Shown: positions 1 through 6,447, counted from the stretch's first letter. The stretch is 11,620 nucleotides of DNA from Actinomycetota bacterium (GCA_005883255.1 VAXS01000045.1:1-11620); one strand, 5' to 3'. Program-made: numbers and translations. Notes: generated from the sequence alone by a model not told the origin.

Positions 1-187
1 GGACGCGAGCGTGGCGGCGTTCTCCACACTGGCGGGCCAGCGGCTGCGCTTCTTCGGCGACTACGCCGGGATCGCGGCGTCGCCGACGGCGGCCCACCCC
101 ATCTGGGACCAGGCGCAGAACTTCGCCGGCCAGGCCGCAAATCCGACGAATACCCACCAGCGCTCGTTCAGCGCCCTGGTGCAGTAG
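1..187 (+). CDS. C-terminal fragment of a probable sialidase/BNR-repeat secreted protein
   Basis: The reading frame is open from base 2 to the TAG at 185-187 and gives 61 residues; the start lies outside the window. The fragment contains RFFGDYAGIAASP followed by HPIWDQAQ, and ends RSFSALVQ. A GDYxG(I/L)A segment followed by a (V/I)W-D segment near the C-terminus is typical of exo-alpha-sialidase-like beta-propeller proteins with BNR/Asp-box repeats. No catalytic residue or signal peptide can be seen, so sialidase activity is only a family-level guess. The gene converges on the flavoprotein gene with a 6-base gap; a short palindrome, GTAGCTAC (190-197), lies at the junction. The many aromatic and polar residues and the abrupt end suit an extracellular propeller protein. 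It could equally be another WD40-like or glycosyl-hydrolase-like propeller. Confidence 0.5.
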   Translation, partial: DASVAAFSTLAGQRLRFFGDYAGIAASPTAAHPIWDQAQNFAGQAANPTNTHQRSFSALVQ

Positions 188-193
188 CCGTAG

Positions 194-1564
194 CTACAAC
201 CCGTACGTCTCCAGCAGCCGCAGCCACACCTCGCTGCGGGTGGGGAAGGCGGGGATCGCGTGCCATAGGCGCTCCAGCGGCACCTCGGCCACGACCGCGA
301 TCGTGGCCGCGTGCAGCTGCTCGCCCAGGTCCGGGCCGGTGAACGTGGCGCCGACGATCACCCGGCGGCGCTCGTCGATCACCAGCCGGGCGGTGCCCGG
401 GGCGTTGCGGCCGTGGAAGCTGGCGCCGGCCACGCCGGAGGTCGGGTAGTCGACCGGCTTGACCTCCAGGCCGGCCTCCCGGGCCGAGGCGAGCGTGTGC
501 CCCACCGCGGCCACCGAGGGGTCGGTGAAGGTCACGCGCGGGGTCATGGGCCCGTCGGCGGTGGCCGCCGCCGCGCGGCCCAGGATCACGTCGGCCGCCG
601 CGCGCGCCTGGTACTTGCCGGCGTGGGTGAACAGCGCCCGGCCGTTGACGTCGCCCACCGCGTACAGCCACTCGCGGCCGCCCACCCGCAGGCGGTCGTC
701 CACCCGCACCGGGCTCCCGGGCTCGATCTCGACGCCCACGGTCTCCAGCCCCATCGCGTCCGCGCGCGGACGCCGGCCGATCGCCACCAGGAGCTCGTCG
801 CCCTCCAGCGCCTCGCCGTCCTCGAGCTCCAGGCGCACCTTGCGCTCGCCCCGCGAGGCCGAAGCCGCCTTGGCGCCCGTCCGGACGTCGACGCCCTGCG
901 CCCGCAGCCCCTCGGCCACCTGGGCGGACGCGAACTCCTCCTCGTGGTCGACGAGTCGCGGCGCCGCCTCCACCAGCGCCACCGACGCGCCCAGCCAGGC
1001 GTAGGCCTGTCCCAGCTCCACGCCCACCGCCCCGCCGCCCAGGACCAGCAGCCGGCCCGGCACCTGGTTTGCCGTCGTCGCCTCCCGGCTGGTCCAGGGG
1101 CGAGACTCGCGCAGGCCGGGGATCGGCGGGATCAGCGGATCGGAGCCGCTGGCCACCACCACCGCGCGCCTCGCCACCAGCAGGTCGTCGCCCACCCGGA
1201 CCCGGCGCTCGCCGTCCAGCCGGCCGGCGCCGCGCACCAGCTCCACCCCGCGCTCGTCGAGCCAGGGCAGCTGCGAGGAGTCGTCGAGGTCGTGGACGAC
1301 CTCGTCGCGGCGGCGAAAGACCGCCGCGGGGTCGATCGGCGGCGTCGTCAGCCCCAGGCCCGGGACGCGCTCGACCTCGTCCTCCAGCTCGCCGGGCCGC
1401 AGCAGCGCCTTGGACGGCATGCAGGCGTAGTACGAGCAATCGCCGCCCACCAGGTGCGGCTCCACCAGGGCGACGGACATCCCGTTCTCGCCCAGCCGCC
1501 CCGCGCACACCTCGCCGGGGGCGCCCGCCCCCAGCACGATCACGTCGAACTCGCGCTCGCTCAC
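194..1564 (-). CDS. Class I disulfide-reductase-like FAD/NAD oxidoreductase (lipoamide-dehydrogenase-like)
   Basis: The product has 456 residues with a GTG start at 1564, chosen because the GTGA overlaps the upstream stop by 4 bases and translation then opens SEREFDVIVLGAGAPG, a first Rossmann FAD motif (residues 12-17). The redox pair C43 and C48 is intact in GGDCSYYACMPSK. A second Rossmann motif, LGGGAVG, is followed by an acidic residue in ALVEAAP, which favours NAD over NADP. AVGDVNG is the second FAD motif. In dihydrolipoamide dehydrogenase the C-terminal interface carries HxHPTxxE with a catalytic His; here it reads AFPTRSE, with F440 at that His position and E445 kept. So the fold and redox disulfide are clear, but true E3 activity is doubtful. 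It is the only E3-like gene in the window, yet it is not in an operon with the E2-E1 fusion. A quinone or other small-molecule reductase is the alternative. Confidence 0.85.
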   Translation of the reverse strand: MSEREFDVIVLGAGAPGEVCAGRLGENGMSVALVEPHLVGGDCSYYACMPSKALLRPGELEDEVERVPGLGLTTPPIDPAAVFRRRDEVVHDLDDSSQLPWLDERGVELVRGAGRLDGERRVRVGDDLLVARRAVVVASGSDPLIPPIPGLRESRPWTSREATTANQVPGRLLVLGGGAVGVELGQAYAWLGASVALVEAAPRLVDHEEEFASAQVAEGLRAQGVDVRTGAKAASASRGERKVRLELEDGEALEGDELLVAIGRRPRADAMGLETVGVEIEPGSPVRVDDRLRVGGREWLYAVGDVNGRALFTHAGKYQARAAADVILGRAAAATADGPMTPRVTFTDPSVAAVGHTLASAREAGLEVKPVDYPTSGVAGASFHGRNAPGTARLVIDERRRVIVGATFTGPDLGEQLHAATIAVVAEVPLERLWHAIPAFPTRSEVWLRLLETYGL

Positions 1565-1887
1565 GCGCGGGCGGCCTGGGGATCGCCCTCGCGGGGCGGA
1601 CCGGCGGGGACCACGAGCGGCTCGGTCGGCGCCTCGATGACCGCCTCCTCCTCGATGTCGAGCTCCGGCGGCTCCATGCCGTCGCACACCAGCCGGAACG
1701 CGCCGGTGCCCAGCCGCGGGTCCGATTCCAAGACCAGGCCGGCGATCGTGTCGCCCTCCTCCCAGCCCATCCGCTCGATCTCGAACGGGTTCATCCGCAC
1801 GGTGTGGGGCGGGAACGGGCAGTGGCGGTTGTGGTCCGCCTTCGCCTTGGAGATCGCCTCGAAGTTGCGGGCCTCCGCGCTGCTCAC
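1561..1887 (-). CDS. Conserved small protein of unknown function, coupled to the flavoprotein
   Basis: The product has 108 residues from GTG at 1887. I chose this start because GGAGG lies just before it and a TAGACT hexamer sits 8 bases upstream. The ATG at 1917 would leave only 11 bases before the divergent gene. I do not recognise a named family. Visible traits are a Cys/His-containing segment, ADHNRHCPFPPHTVRMNPFE, then IERMGWEEGD, then a PRLGTGAFRLVCDG segment, and an acidic, proline-rich tail (LDIEEEAVIEAPTEPL). There is no signal peptide or membrane segment. The pair of Cys and several His residues could bind a metal, but that is inference. The stop overlaps the flavoprotein GTG in GTGA, so the two are probably co-translated and functionally linked. 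A small accessory or electron-transfer-linked protein is possible but unproven. Confidence 0.7.
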   Translation of the reverse strand: MSSAEARNFEAISKAKADHNRHCPFPPHTVRMNPFEIERMGWEEGDTIAGLVLESDPRLGTGAFRLVCDGMEPPELDIEEEAVIEAPTEPLVVPAGPPREGDPQAARA

Positions 1888-1895
1888 CGCCCTCC

Positions 1896-1901
1896 AGTCT
1901 A
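1896..1901 (-). promoter_or_regulatory. Putative -10 element TAGACT for the small protein-flavoprotein operon
   Basis: On the minus strand TAGACT is followed by eight bases (GGAGGGCG) and the GTG start at 1887. TAGACT fits the actinobacterial SigA-type TAnnnT -10 box. The same hexamer with the same 8-base spacing precedes the E2-E1 fusion. Transcription would start at or within a base or two of the start codon, giving a leaderless mRNA, although GGAGG could act as a ribosome site if transcription starts further upstream. No convincing -35 box is visible. Confidence 0.5.
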
Positions 1902-1914
1902 AGAGGGCTCGCGC

Positions 1915-1920
1915 CATACT
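1915..1920 (+). promoter_or_regulatory. Putative -10 element CATACT for the NTF2-like gene
   Basis: CATACT lies eight bases before the ATG at 1929, and no Shine-Dalgarno is seen in those eight bases (GCCCGGCG). It differs from TATACT at one position. The spacing matches the other leaderless-type promoters in this window. It lies back to back with the TAGACT box of the minus-strand operon, inside a 41-base divergent gap. Confidence 0.4.
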
Positions 1921-1928
1921 GCCCGGCG

Positions 1929-2306
1929 ATGTCCCCCGACCAGGCCGAGTGGGTCCGCCGGGCATACGAGGCGTTCAACCGGCGCGACAACGACGCGCTG
2001 GCCGGGCTCATGGATCCCGACATCGAGTTCCGGACGACGGTGGAGACCGCCCACGGGCGGGCGGGCGTCGAGGAGTGGGTCCGCCAGGTCGACGAGCTGT
2101 TCGACGACTTCCAGATCGAGATCGAGGAGACGCTGGAAGCCGGCGACCGGGTGGTGGTGCTGGTCCACGAGCACGCGCGGGCGAAGGGCAGCGGCCTCGA
2201 CGTGGACATGCGGATCGGCCACGTGTGGACGCTGCGCGACGGCCGGGCGGTGGCGATGCACGCCTACCCGACCCACGCGGAGGCGCGGGCGGCCGTGGCC
2301 GCCTAG
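1929..2306 (+). CDS. NTF2-like / SnoaL-like fold protein
   Basis: The product has 125 residues from ATG at 1929. The opening helix, EWVRRAYEAFNRRDNDALAG, followed by LMDPDIEFR, is the classic start of the SnoaL/NTF2-like superfamily: an amphipathic helix, then a strand with a D-P-D turn. A GRAGVEEWVRQVDELFDDF helix, curved strands (DRVVVLVHEHARAKGSG) and a final HVWTLRDGRAVAMHAYPTHAEA segment complete the cone-shaped alpha+beta barrel. Members include small-molecule isomerases, cyclases, dehydratases and ligand-binding proteins. I cannot name a substrate from sequence. H113 and acidic residues could line the pocket. The gene stands alone on its strand; its TAG overlaps the stop of the PanE-like gene in the palindrome CTAG (2303-2306). 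Confidence 0.85.
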   Translation: MSPDQAEWVRRAYEAFNRRDNDALAGLMDPDIEFRTTVETAHGRAGVEEWVRQVDELFDDFQIEIEETLEAGDRVVVLVHEHARAKGSGLDVDMRIGHVWTLRDGRAVAMHAYPTHAEARAAVAA

Positions 2307-3232
2307 GCCGGCGCCTGCTCGCGGGCGGCGGCGGGAGGCTCGATCCCGGCGCGCTGCGCGATCCGCAGCGTCAGCCGGGCGATCGTCGGGCAGGAGAGCC
2401 CGTGGCGCGCCGCCGCGCGCAGCACCGCGCCGGGGATCCCGTCCAGCTCCGGCGTCCGGCCGGCGGCGATGTCGCGCTGCATGGAGGTCCTCAGCGTGGC
2501 GTGGATGGCGTCCAGCTCCCCGAGCACCGTCTCGACCCGGATGCTGGCTCCCTCCGCTTCGGCTACGGCCACGGCCTCGCGGACGCAATCCTCCAGCGCG
2601 GCGCGGCGCTCCGGGTCGTCGCGGACGTCGCCCAGCGGCACGTCCCAGGCGCTGGTGGTGCAGGCCAGCGCGTTGAGGCGGACCAGCTTGCCCCACAGCA
2701 CGTCCGCCTCCGAGTCGAACACGCGGGCCGGGATCTCGGCCGCGACCAGCGTCTCGGCCAGCGCCTCCAGGCCCGGACGCAGCGCGGCGTCCTCGCTGGC
2801 CAGGTCGATGCGCAGGAACGGGCTGGTGTGGACGATCCGGCCGGGCGCGGGACGATCGGCCTCGATGCGGATCGCTCCGGCCGCCACCCGCCCCGGGAAG
2901 CGCTCGCGCAGCCGGACCATGTGGTCGAGCCCGTTGAGCAGGGGAACGACCAGCGCCGGATCCGCGCGCACCCGCTCGAGTCCGGCGTCCAGCCCGCCCG
3001 CCTTGGTCGCCACCAGCAGCGTTCCCGCCGGCTCCGACAGCTCGGGCACCGCGGGCGGGTGGGCGGTGAAGTCGCCCAGCCCGACGCTGCGCACCTCGAT
3101 GCCCTCGCGGGCGATGAGCTGCGCCGTGGACTCGCGGGCGATCACGGTCACGGGCGCGCCGGAGCGGGCCAGCGCCGCGGCGACGAAGCCGCCGACGGCC
3201 CCTGGGCCCAGCACCGCGATCGGCGCGGTCAC
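2303..3232 (-). CDS. PanE/ApbA-family NAD(P)H-dependent 2-ketoacid (ketopantoate-type) reductase
   Basis: The product has 309 residues from GTG at 3232. The start is set by the GTGA overlap with the upstream gene and by the Rossmann motif that follows at once, IAVLGPGAVGG (residues 5-15). Other family marks are TKAGGLD, LLNGLDH with N100, LWGKLVRLNA with the putative catalytic K182, and a C-terminal SMQRDIAAGRTPELDGIPG containing S250, D254 and E262. The fold is the 6-phosphogluconate-dehydrogenase C-terminal-like type. Ketopantoate reductase proper has a K-x3-N-x3-N pattern. Here K182 is followed by N187 and C191, so the pantoate-binding Asn residues do not line up and another 2-oxo or keto substrate is likely. 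It is translationally coupled behind an alkyl-DHAP-synthase-like flavoenzyme, which suggests a linked substrate. Family call is confident; substrate is unknown. Confidence 0.85.
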   Translation of the reverse strand: MTAPIAVLGPGAVGGFVAAALARSGAPVTVIARESTAQLIAREGIEVRSVGLGDFTAHPPAVPELSEPAGTLLVATKAGGLDAGLERVRADPALVVPLLNGLDHMVRLRERFPGRVAAGAIRIEADRPAPGRIVHTSPFLRIDLASEDAALRPGLEALAETLVAAEIPARVFDSEADVLWGKLVRLNALACTTSAWDVPLGDVRDDPERRAALEDCVREAVAVAEAEGASIRVETVLGELDAIHATLRTSMQRDIAAGRTPELDGIPGAVLRAAARHGLSCPTIARLTLRIAQRAGIEPPAAAREQAPA

Positions 3233-4848
3233 GCCGGCAGCGGGTCGACGAGGACGCCCGGGTTGAGGATCCCGGCCGGGTCCACCGCCGCCTTCGCGCC
3301 GCGCAGCGCGGCGGCGAACGGGTCCGGACGCTGGCGGTCGTACCAGGGGCGGTGGTCGCGACCGACGGCGTGGTGGTGGGTGATCGTCCCCCCGGCGGCG
3401 ATCACCGCGTCCGACGCCGCGCCCTTGATCGCCTCCCACTGGTCCAGCTCCTCGCCCCGGTGCGCCGGCGCCAGCATGGTGTAGTAGGGGGCCGGTCCGT
3501 CGGGATACACGTGGGTGAAGCGGCAGGTGACGCTGCCCGCGCCGAACGTCTCGCGCAGGCCCGCCTCGGTGGCCTCGGTCACGCGGGCGTGGAACTCTGG
3601 GAAGCGCTCCCAGGTGATCGCCGTCTCGAACGTCTCCGAGAACACCCCCATGGCCACGAACGTGTCGCGCAGGTAGGGGGCGCGCAGGAACGCCTCGCGC
3701 CAGGCGCCCACCGCGCCCTCGCGCCCGCCGCCGCCGCGCACCTCGTCCCAGCTTCCCCCGAGCTCGGCGCAGACGGCCAGCGCCCGGTCCATCCAGGGCC
3801 CGACCGGATGGTCGGCGGACTCGAACCCGAGCACCAGCAGTGCGTGCTCCCCGTCGCCGCCCGACGTAAGCCGGGCCTCGGCGGCGTCGATCAGCCGGCA
3901 GTTGGCGGGATGCAGGCCCGACTGGGAGAGGGCCCGCACGGCCTCGGCGCCGGCGGCGAACGACTCGAAGCGCACCCCGGTCGACGCCCGCTCGGTGGGG
4001 CGCGCCTGCACCCGCACCCAGGCCTCGGTGATCACCCCCAGCGTGCCCTCGGAGCCGATCAGCAGCCGGTCCGGCGACGGGCCCGCGCCCGAGCCCGGGA
4101 GCCGCCTTGACTCCCACGTCCCGCGCGGAGTGAGCGCGCGCACGCTCTCCACCAGGTCGTCGACGTGCGTGTACAGCGTCGCGAAGTGCCCGCCGGCGCG
4201 GGTGGCGATCCAGCCGCCCAGGGTGGAGAGCTGGAACGACTGGGGGAAGTGCCGCAGCGTCAGGCCGTGCTCCGCCAGCTGCTCCTCCAGATGTGGACCC
4301 GGCGCGCCGGCCTGGATCCGGGCGGCGCGCGAGACCTCGTCCACCTCCAGCACCCGGTCCAACCGGCCCAGGTCCACGCTGACGGCGCCGTCGTAGCGGC
4401 CGTCGAGCCGCGGCTCCACGCCCCCGACCACGCTGGTGCCGCCGCCGTAGGGGATGGCGGCGGCGTTGGCGGCCTCGCACCACTCCAGCACCGCCTCCAC
4501 CTCGGGCTCGTCGCGGGGGAAGGCGACGACGTCCGGCGGATGGTCGAACCGGCCGCGGAACGCCCGCACCACATCGCGGTAGCCCTTGCCCTGGGCGTGC
4601 GAGGCGCGGGCGTGGACGTCGGTCGAGCAGACGTCGCGCAGCCCCTCCGGCGCCTCGACCCGGGGCGCGGGCAGCTCCACCTCCTCCAGCGGGACCGGCT
4701 CCTCGACGTCGACGGAGCCGAAGCCCAGCGCGGGGACGATCCCGGCCGCCGCCGCGCGCACCTCGTCCGGCGCGGGCCGCTCGTCCTCGTAGCCCCAGCC
4801 CCAGTGGTTGCGGCGCCGCGTGGCGACCGCTGGCTTGCCGCTGGCCAT
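3229..4848 (-). CDS. FAD-binding oxidase, alkyldihydroxyacetonephosphate synthase-like
   Basis: The product has 539 residues from ATG at 4848; the frame is open further upstream, but that stretch is antisense to msr[12 protein letters not shown] near the N-terminus, [19 protein letters not shown] (residues 75-93), the vanillyl-alcohol-oxidase-type FAD P-loop [12 protein letters not shown] (132-143), [13 protein letters not shown] and [15 protein letters not shown] follow the order seen in alkyl-DHAP synthases. HHH at 491-493 matches the active-site His triplet of that family, and [12 protein letters not shown] fits the region of its catalytic Tyr. The known reaction swaps the acyl chain of acyl-DHAP for a fatty alcohol to make an ether lipid. 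Bacterial homologues are poorly characterised and may instead oxidise other substrates. The C-terminus follows the usual DPAGILNPG end of FAD-linked oxidases. It is first in an operon with the PanE-like reductase, with GTGA overlap. No Shine-Dalgarno precedes the ATG. Confidence 0.85.
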   Translation of the reverse strand: MASGKPAVATRRRNHWGWGYEDERPAPDEVRAAAAGIVPALGFGSVDVEEPVPLEEVELPAPRVEAPEGLRDVCSTDVHARASHAQGKGYRDVVRAFRGRFDHPPDVVAFPRDEPEVEAVLEWCEAANAAAIPYGGGTSVVGGVEPRLDGRYDGAVSVDLGRLDRVLEVDEVSRAARIQAGAPGPHLEEQLAEHGLTLRHFPQSFQLSTLGGWIATRAGGHFATLYTHVDDLVESVRALTPRGTWESRRLPGSGAGPSPDRLLIGSEGTLGVITEAWVRVQARPTERASTGVRFESFAAGAEAVRALSQSGLHPANCRLIDAAEARLTSGGDGEHALLVLGFESADHPVGPWMDRALAVCAELGGSWDEVRGGGGREGAVGAWREAFLRAPYLRDTFVAMGVFSETFETAITWERFPEFHARVTEATEAGLRETFGAGSVTCRFTHVYPDGPAPYYTMLAPAHRGEELDQWEAIKGAASDAVIAAGGTITHHHAVGRDHRPWYDRQRPDPFAAALRGAKAAVDPAGILNPGVLVDPLPA

Positions 4849-4857
4849 CGCGGCGCG

Positions 4858-4863
4858 AGCGTA
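4858..4863 (-). promoter_or_regulatory. Weak candidate -10 TACGCT for the FAD oxidase operon
   Basis: On the minus strand TACGCT lies nine bases before the ATG at 4848, and no Shine-Dalgarno intervenes. It fits only the loose TAnnnT pattern, but the spacing is like the other leaderless-type sites in this window. It sits in a 45-base divergent gap shared with msrA. Confidence 0.3.
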
Positions 4864-4871
4864 ACCCTTTC

Positions 4872-4884
4872 TATGCTTGGAGGA
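4872..4884 (+). promoter_or_regulatory. msrA upstream region: TATGCT hexamer and GGAGGA ribosome-binding site
   Basis: GGAGGA (4879-4884) lies nine bases before ATG 4894 and decides that start over the in-frame ATG at 4873, which lies upstream of it. TATGCT (4872-4877) fits a TAnnnT -10 box but would place the start of transcription at the end of the ribosome site. If msrA is read from its ribosome site, the real promoter may be further upstream, for example TAACCC at 4862, overlapping the divergent gene's promoter. Confidence 0.45.
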
Positions 4885-4893
4885 CCGATCTAC

Positions 4894-5544
4894 ATGCGCT
4901 TCTTCACTCACAAGACACAGATCCCCGCCGCCGAGGACGCCCTGCCCGGCCGCGGGGCCGAGATGCCGGTGCCCGACCGCCACGCCGTGCTGGGCACGCC
5001 GCTGCGGCCGCCGTTCCCCGAGGGGATCGAGCTGGCCCAGTTCGGCATGGGCTGCTTCTGGGGCGCCGAGCGGGACTTCTGGCAGCTCGACGGCGTCTAC
5101 ACCACCGCGGTCGGCTACGCGGGCGGCCACACCCCGAATCCCACCTACGAGGAGGTGTGCAGCGGGCGCACCGGCCACACCGAGGCGGTGCTCGTGGCCT
5201 ACGACCCCGAGAAGGTGAGCTACGAGGACCTGCTGCGAACCTTCTGGGAGGGCCACGACCCCACCCAGGGAATGCGGCAGGGCAACGACGTGGGCACCCA
5301 GTACCGCTCCGCGATCTACACCTACTCCGACGCCCAGCGCGCCGCGGCCGAGGCCTCCCGGGACCGCTACCAGGAGCGGCTCCGGGCCGAGGGCTATGGC
5401 GAGATCACCACCGAGATCGGCGACGCGCCGCCCTTCTACTACGCCGAGGACTACCACCAGCAGTACCTCCACAAGGTGCCCAACGGCTACTGCGGCGTGG
5501 GGGGCACCGGCGTGAGCTGCCCAGTTGGCATAGCGAAGGCCTAG
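4894..5544 (+). CDS. msrA: Peptide-methionine (S)-S-oxide reductase MsrA
   Basis: The product has 216 residues. The active-site motif [13 protein letters not shown] places the catalytic Cys at residue 54, followed by [23 protein letters not shown], which is diagnostic of MsrA. The C-terminal [16 protein letters not shown] provides C200 and C209, the resolving and recycling cysteines of the three-Cys type that is regenerated by thioredoxin. [13 protein letters not shown] and [11 protein letters not shown] are further conserved family segments. The enzyme reduces the S-epimer of methionine sulfoxide in oxidised proteins, in the cytoplasm since no signal peptide is present. The N-terminal 45 residues before the core resemble the extended leader of longer MsrA types. 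It diverges from the FAD oxidase operon and is followed after 9 bases by a NUDIX-like gene. A hairpin covers its stop codon. Confidence 0.97.
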   Translation: MRFFTHKTQIPAAEDALPGRGAEMPVPDRHAVLGTPLRPPFPEGIELAQFGMGCFWGAERDFWQLDGVYTTAVGYAGGHTPNPTYEEVCSGRTGHTEAVLVAYDPEKVSYEDLLRTFWEGHDPTQGMRQGNDVGTQYRSAIYTYSDAQRAAAEASRDRYQERLRAEGYGEITTEIGDAPPFYYAEDYHQQYLHKVPNGYCGVGGTGVSCPVGIAKA

Positions 5545-5551
5545 CCTTCGC
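5533..5551 (+). terminator. Perfect 8-bp hairpin over the msrA stop codon
   Basis: GCGAAGGC (5533-5540) and GCCTTCGC (5544-5551) are perfect reverse complements around a three-base loop that contains the TA of the msrA stop codon. No T-run follows, as is common in GC-rich actinobacteria. It may weaken read-through, protect the msrA mRNA end, or act as a DNA operator. It leaves only two bases before the ATG of the next gene and overlaps the TAGCCT box. Confidence 0.45.
5542..5547 (+). promoter_or_regulatory. Candidate -10 TAGCCT for the NUDIX-like gene
   Basis: TAGCCT overlaps the msrA stop and lies six bases before ATG 5554. No Shine-Dalgarno lies between them. It resembles the TAGACT boxes elsewhere in the window and would yield a leaderless transcript. 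It is embedded in the 5533-5551 inverted repeat, so a protein binding the repeat would block it. Confidence 0.3.
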
Positions 5552-5553
5552 CC

Positions 5554-6063
5554 ATGGAACGCGGCGCCGGCCTCCTGGCGCGGGGACCCTGGGAGCCCGA
5601 CCAGGTGGCCGTGCGCTGGCGCGACGACGAGTTCCAGCCCCGGGCCGCCGCCTCGGCCGCCGCCGACGCCGCGATCGCCCAACTGCGCGAGCGCGGCTCG
5701 CCCAGCCACGACGGCCTGGGCGGCCGCCTCGCCCGCTATCGCGCCGAGCCGGGGCGGCTCGAGCTCGAGCTCCAGCCCGCGCGCTGGTCGCTGCGGCTGG
5801 GCGAGGACGCGGCGGCCAGCCTGTCCGCCCTGTGCGTGGCCCGCGACCCCGACGGCCGCTGGCTGGCCGGTCGGCGGGCGGGCTGGTTGGCCACGTGGGC
5901 CGGGCGCTGGGCGCTGGGCGCCGGCGGCTCCGTCGAGTTGGGCGAGCACCCGGTGGACACGCTGGGCCGCGAGCTGCGGGAGCCGGCCGAGGTCTCCGAG
6001 TGGCCGCTCGAGGCCGACGAGCCGCTGCGGCGGATGGCCTCGCTCCTGGCCGCCGCCGTGTAA
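5554..6063 (+). CDS. NUDIX-like protein with an incomplete Nudix box
   Basis: The product has 169 residues from ATG 5554 to TAA. It opens LLARGPWEPDQVAVRWRDD and contains RERGSPSHDGLGGRLARY, an N-terminal region I associate with actinobacterial NUDIX-like proteins. Strand-like SLSALCVARDPDGRWLAGRR and WAGRWALGAGGSVELGE then lead into a Nudix box: G125, E131 and R139-E140-L141-R142-E143 fit G-x5-E-x7-REUxE. The next residues are P144-A145-E146 instead of E-x-G, so one of the metal-binding glutamates and the turn glycine are missing. Only 23 residues follow, whereas a Nudix fold needs roughly 50 or more after the box. An in-frame internal deletion is the simplest reading, but a divergent non-catalytic family is possible. 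Codon use stays normal across the break, so the frame is still read. Catalysis is doubtful. Confidence 0.65.
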   Translation: MERGAGLLARGPWEPDQVAVRWRDDEFQPRAAASAAADAAIAQLRERGSPSHDGLGGRLARYRAEPGRLELELQPARWSLRLGEDAAASLSALCVARDPDGRWLAGRRAGWLATWAGRWALGAGGSVELGEHPVDTLGRELREPAEVSEWPLEADEPLRRMASLLAAAV

Positions 6064-6125
6064 CCGCCGACACAAATCCAGCCGCCGCGCGCCCGGCCGG
6101 CGGGGCGGACCGGGAGAATCTCGGT

Positions 6126-6416
6126 GTGCGCCTGTTCAAGGTCCTGCGGACCCTGTCGTTCGTCAACTCGGCTGTGTTCACGGGCTTGCTCGTGTGCTGG
6201 CTGGCGCCGGGGCTGGCCACCGAGACCGCGGTCCTGGGCTGGTGTCACGGGTGCATGTGGATCACGCTCTCGGTCCTCTCGATCGTGGCGGTGCGGCTGC
6301 GGGCGATCCCGTTCTGGCTGGCGGTGGTGGTCACCGTCGTGGGGGGCGTGGGACCGTTCGCCGGGAGCGCCGGATTCGTGGTCGAGACCCGCCGCCGGGC
6401 CCGCGCACACGCGTGA
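6126..6416 (+). CDS. DUF3817-type small integral membrane protein
   Basis: The product has 96 residues from GTG 6126, with GGGAGA (6112-6117) eight bases upstream as ribosome site. Three hydrophobic segments are visible: residues about 8-31 (LSFVNSAVFTGLLVCWLAPG), 36-55 (LGWCHGCMWITLSVLSIVAV) and 60-83 (PFWLAVVVTVVGGVGPFAGS), followed by a basic cytoplasmic tail, ETRRRARAHA. A conserved His-Gly at the start of helix 2 and a G-PF-x3-G-F turn at the end of helix 3 match the DUF3817 family of small actinobacterial and firmicute membrane proteins. No function is established for that family. It sits 62 bases after the NUDIX-like gene and 47 bases before the E2-E1 fusion on the same strand; read-through is possible, but the fusion has its own promoter-like box. 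Confidence 0.8.
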   Translation: MRLFKVLRTLSFVNSAVFTGLLVCWLAPGLATETAVLGWCHGCMWITLSVLSIVAVRLRAIPFWLAVVVTVVGGVGPFAGSAGFVVETRRRARAHA

Positions 6417-6420
6417 CAGA

Positions 6421-6447
6421 CGCCCTGCGTGAGGGCGCGAAGCCCTC
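6421..6447. repeat. Overlapping inverted repeats, three arms spaced 10 bases apart
   Basis: GCCCT at 6422, AGGGC at 6432 and GCCCT at 6442 alternate at exact 10-base steps. Extended, they give CGCCCT (6421-6426) with AGGGCG (6432-6437), and GAGGGC (6431-6436) with GCCCTC (6442-6447), each around a five-base loop. The two hairpins share the middle arm, so only one can form in RNA. As DNA, same-face spacing just upstream of the -10 box of the E2-E1 gene suits an operator. They could also terminate transcripts from the membrane-protein gene, which ends at 6416. Confidence 0.5.

Noticed and set aside
194..1564. Naming this gene lpd, the E3 of the adjacent E2-E1 system
   Set aside because: The catalytic His position is Phe and the gene is not co-directional or close to the fusion gene, so only the broader flavoprotein family is supported.
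1888..1965. Upstream starts for the small protein (ATG 1917 or ATG 1965)
   Set aside because: They would overlap or nearly overlap the divergent NTF2-like gene and its promoter and lie upstream of the TAGACT box; GTG 1887 has both a GGAGG and the -10 spacing.
311..3484. Open frame of 1057 codons on the plus strand through the left operons
   Set aside because: It is antisense to the flavoprotein, PanE-like and part of the FAD oxidase genes, and runs through the NTF2-like gene in the wrong frame. No domain is recognisable.
4873..4875. ATG 4873 as msrA start
   Set aside because: It lies upstream of the GGAGGA ribosome site, which is well spaced for ATG 4894.
4849..6075. N-terminal extension of the FAD oxidase frame antisense to msrA
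   Set aside because: The AGPS-like sequence begins near ATG 4848; the upstream translation is low-complexity and opposes msrA and the NUDIX-like gene.
6082..6103. CCGCCG/CGGCGG inverted repeat before the DUF3817 gene
   Set aside because: Six-bp pairing with a ten-base loop in a stretch of almost pure G and C is expected by chance; no supporting T-run or promoter.
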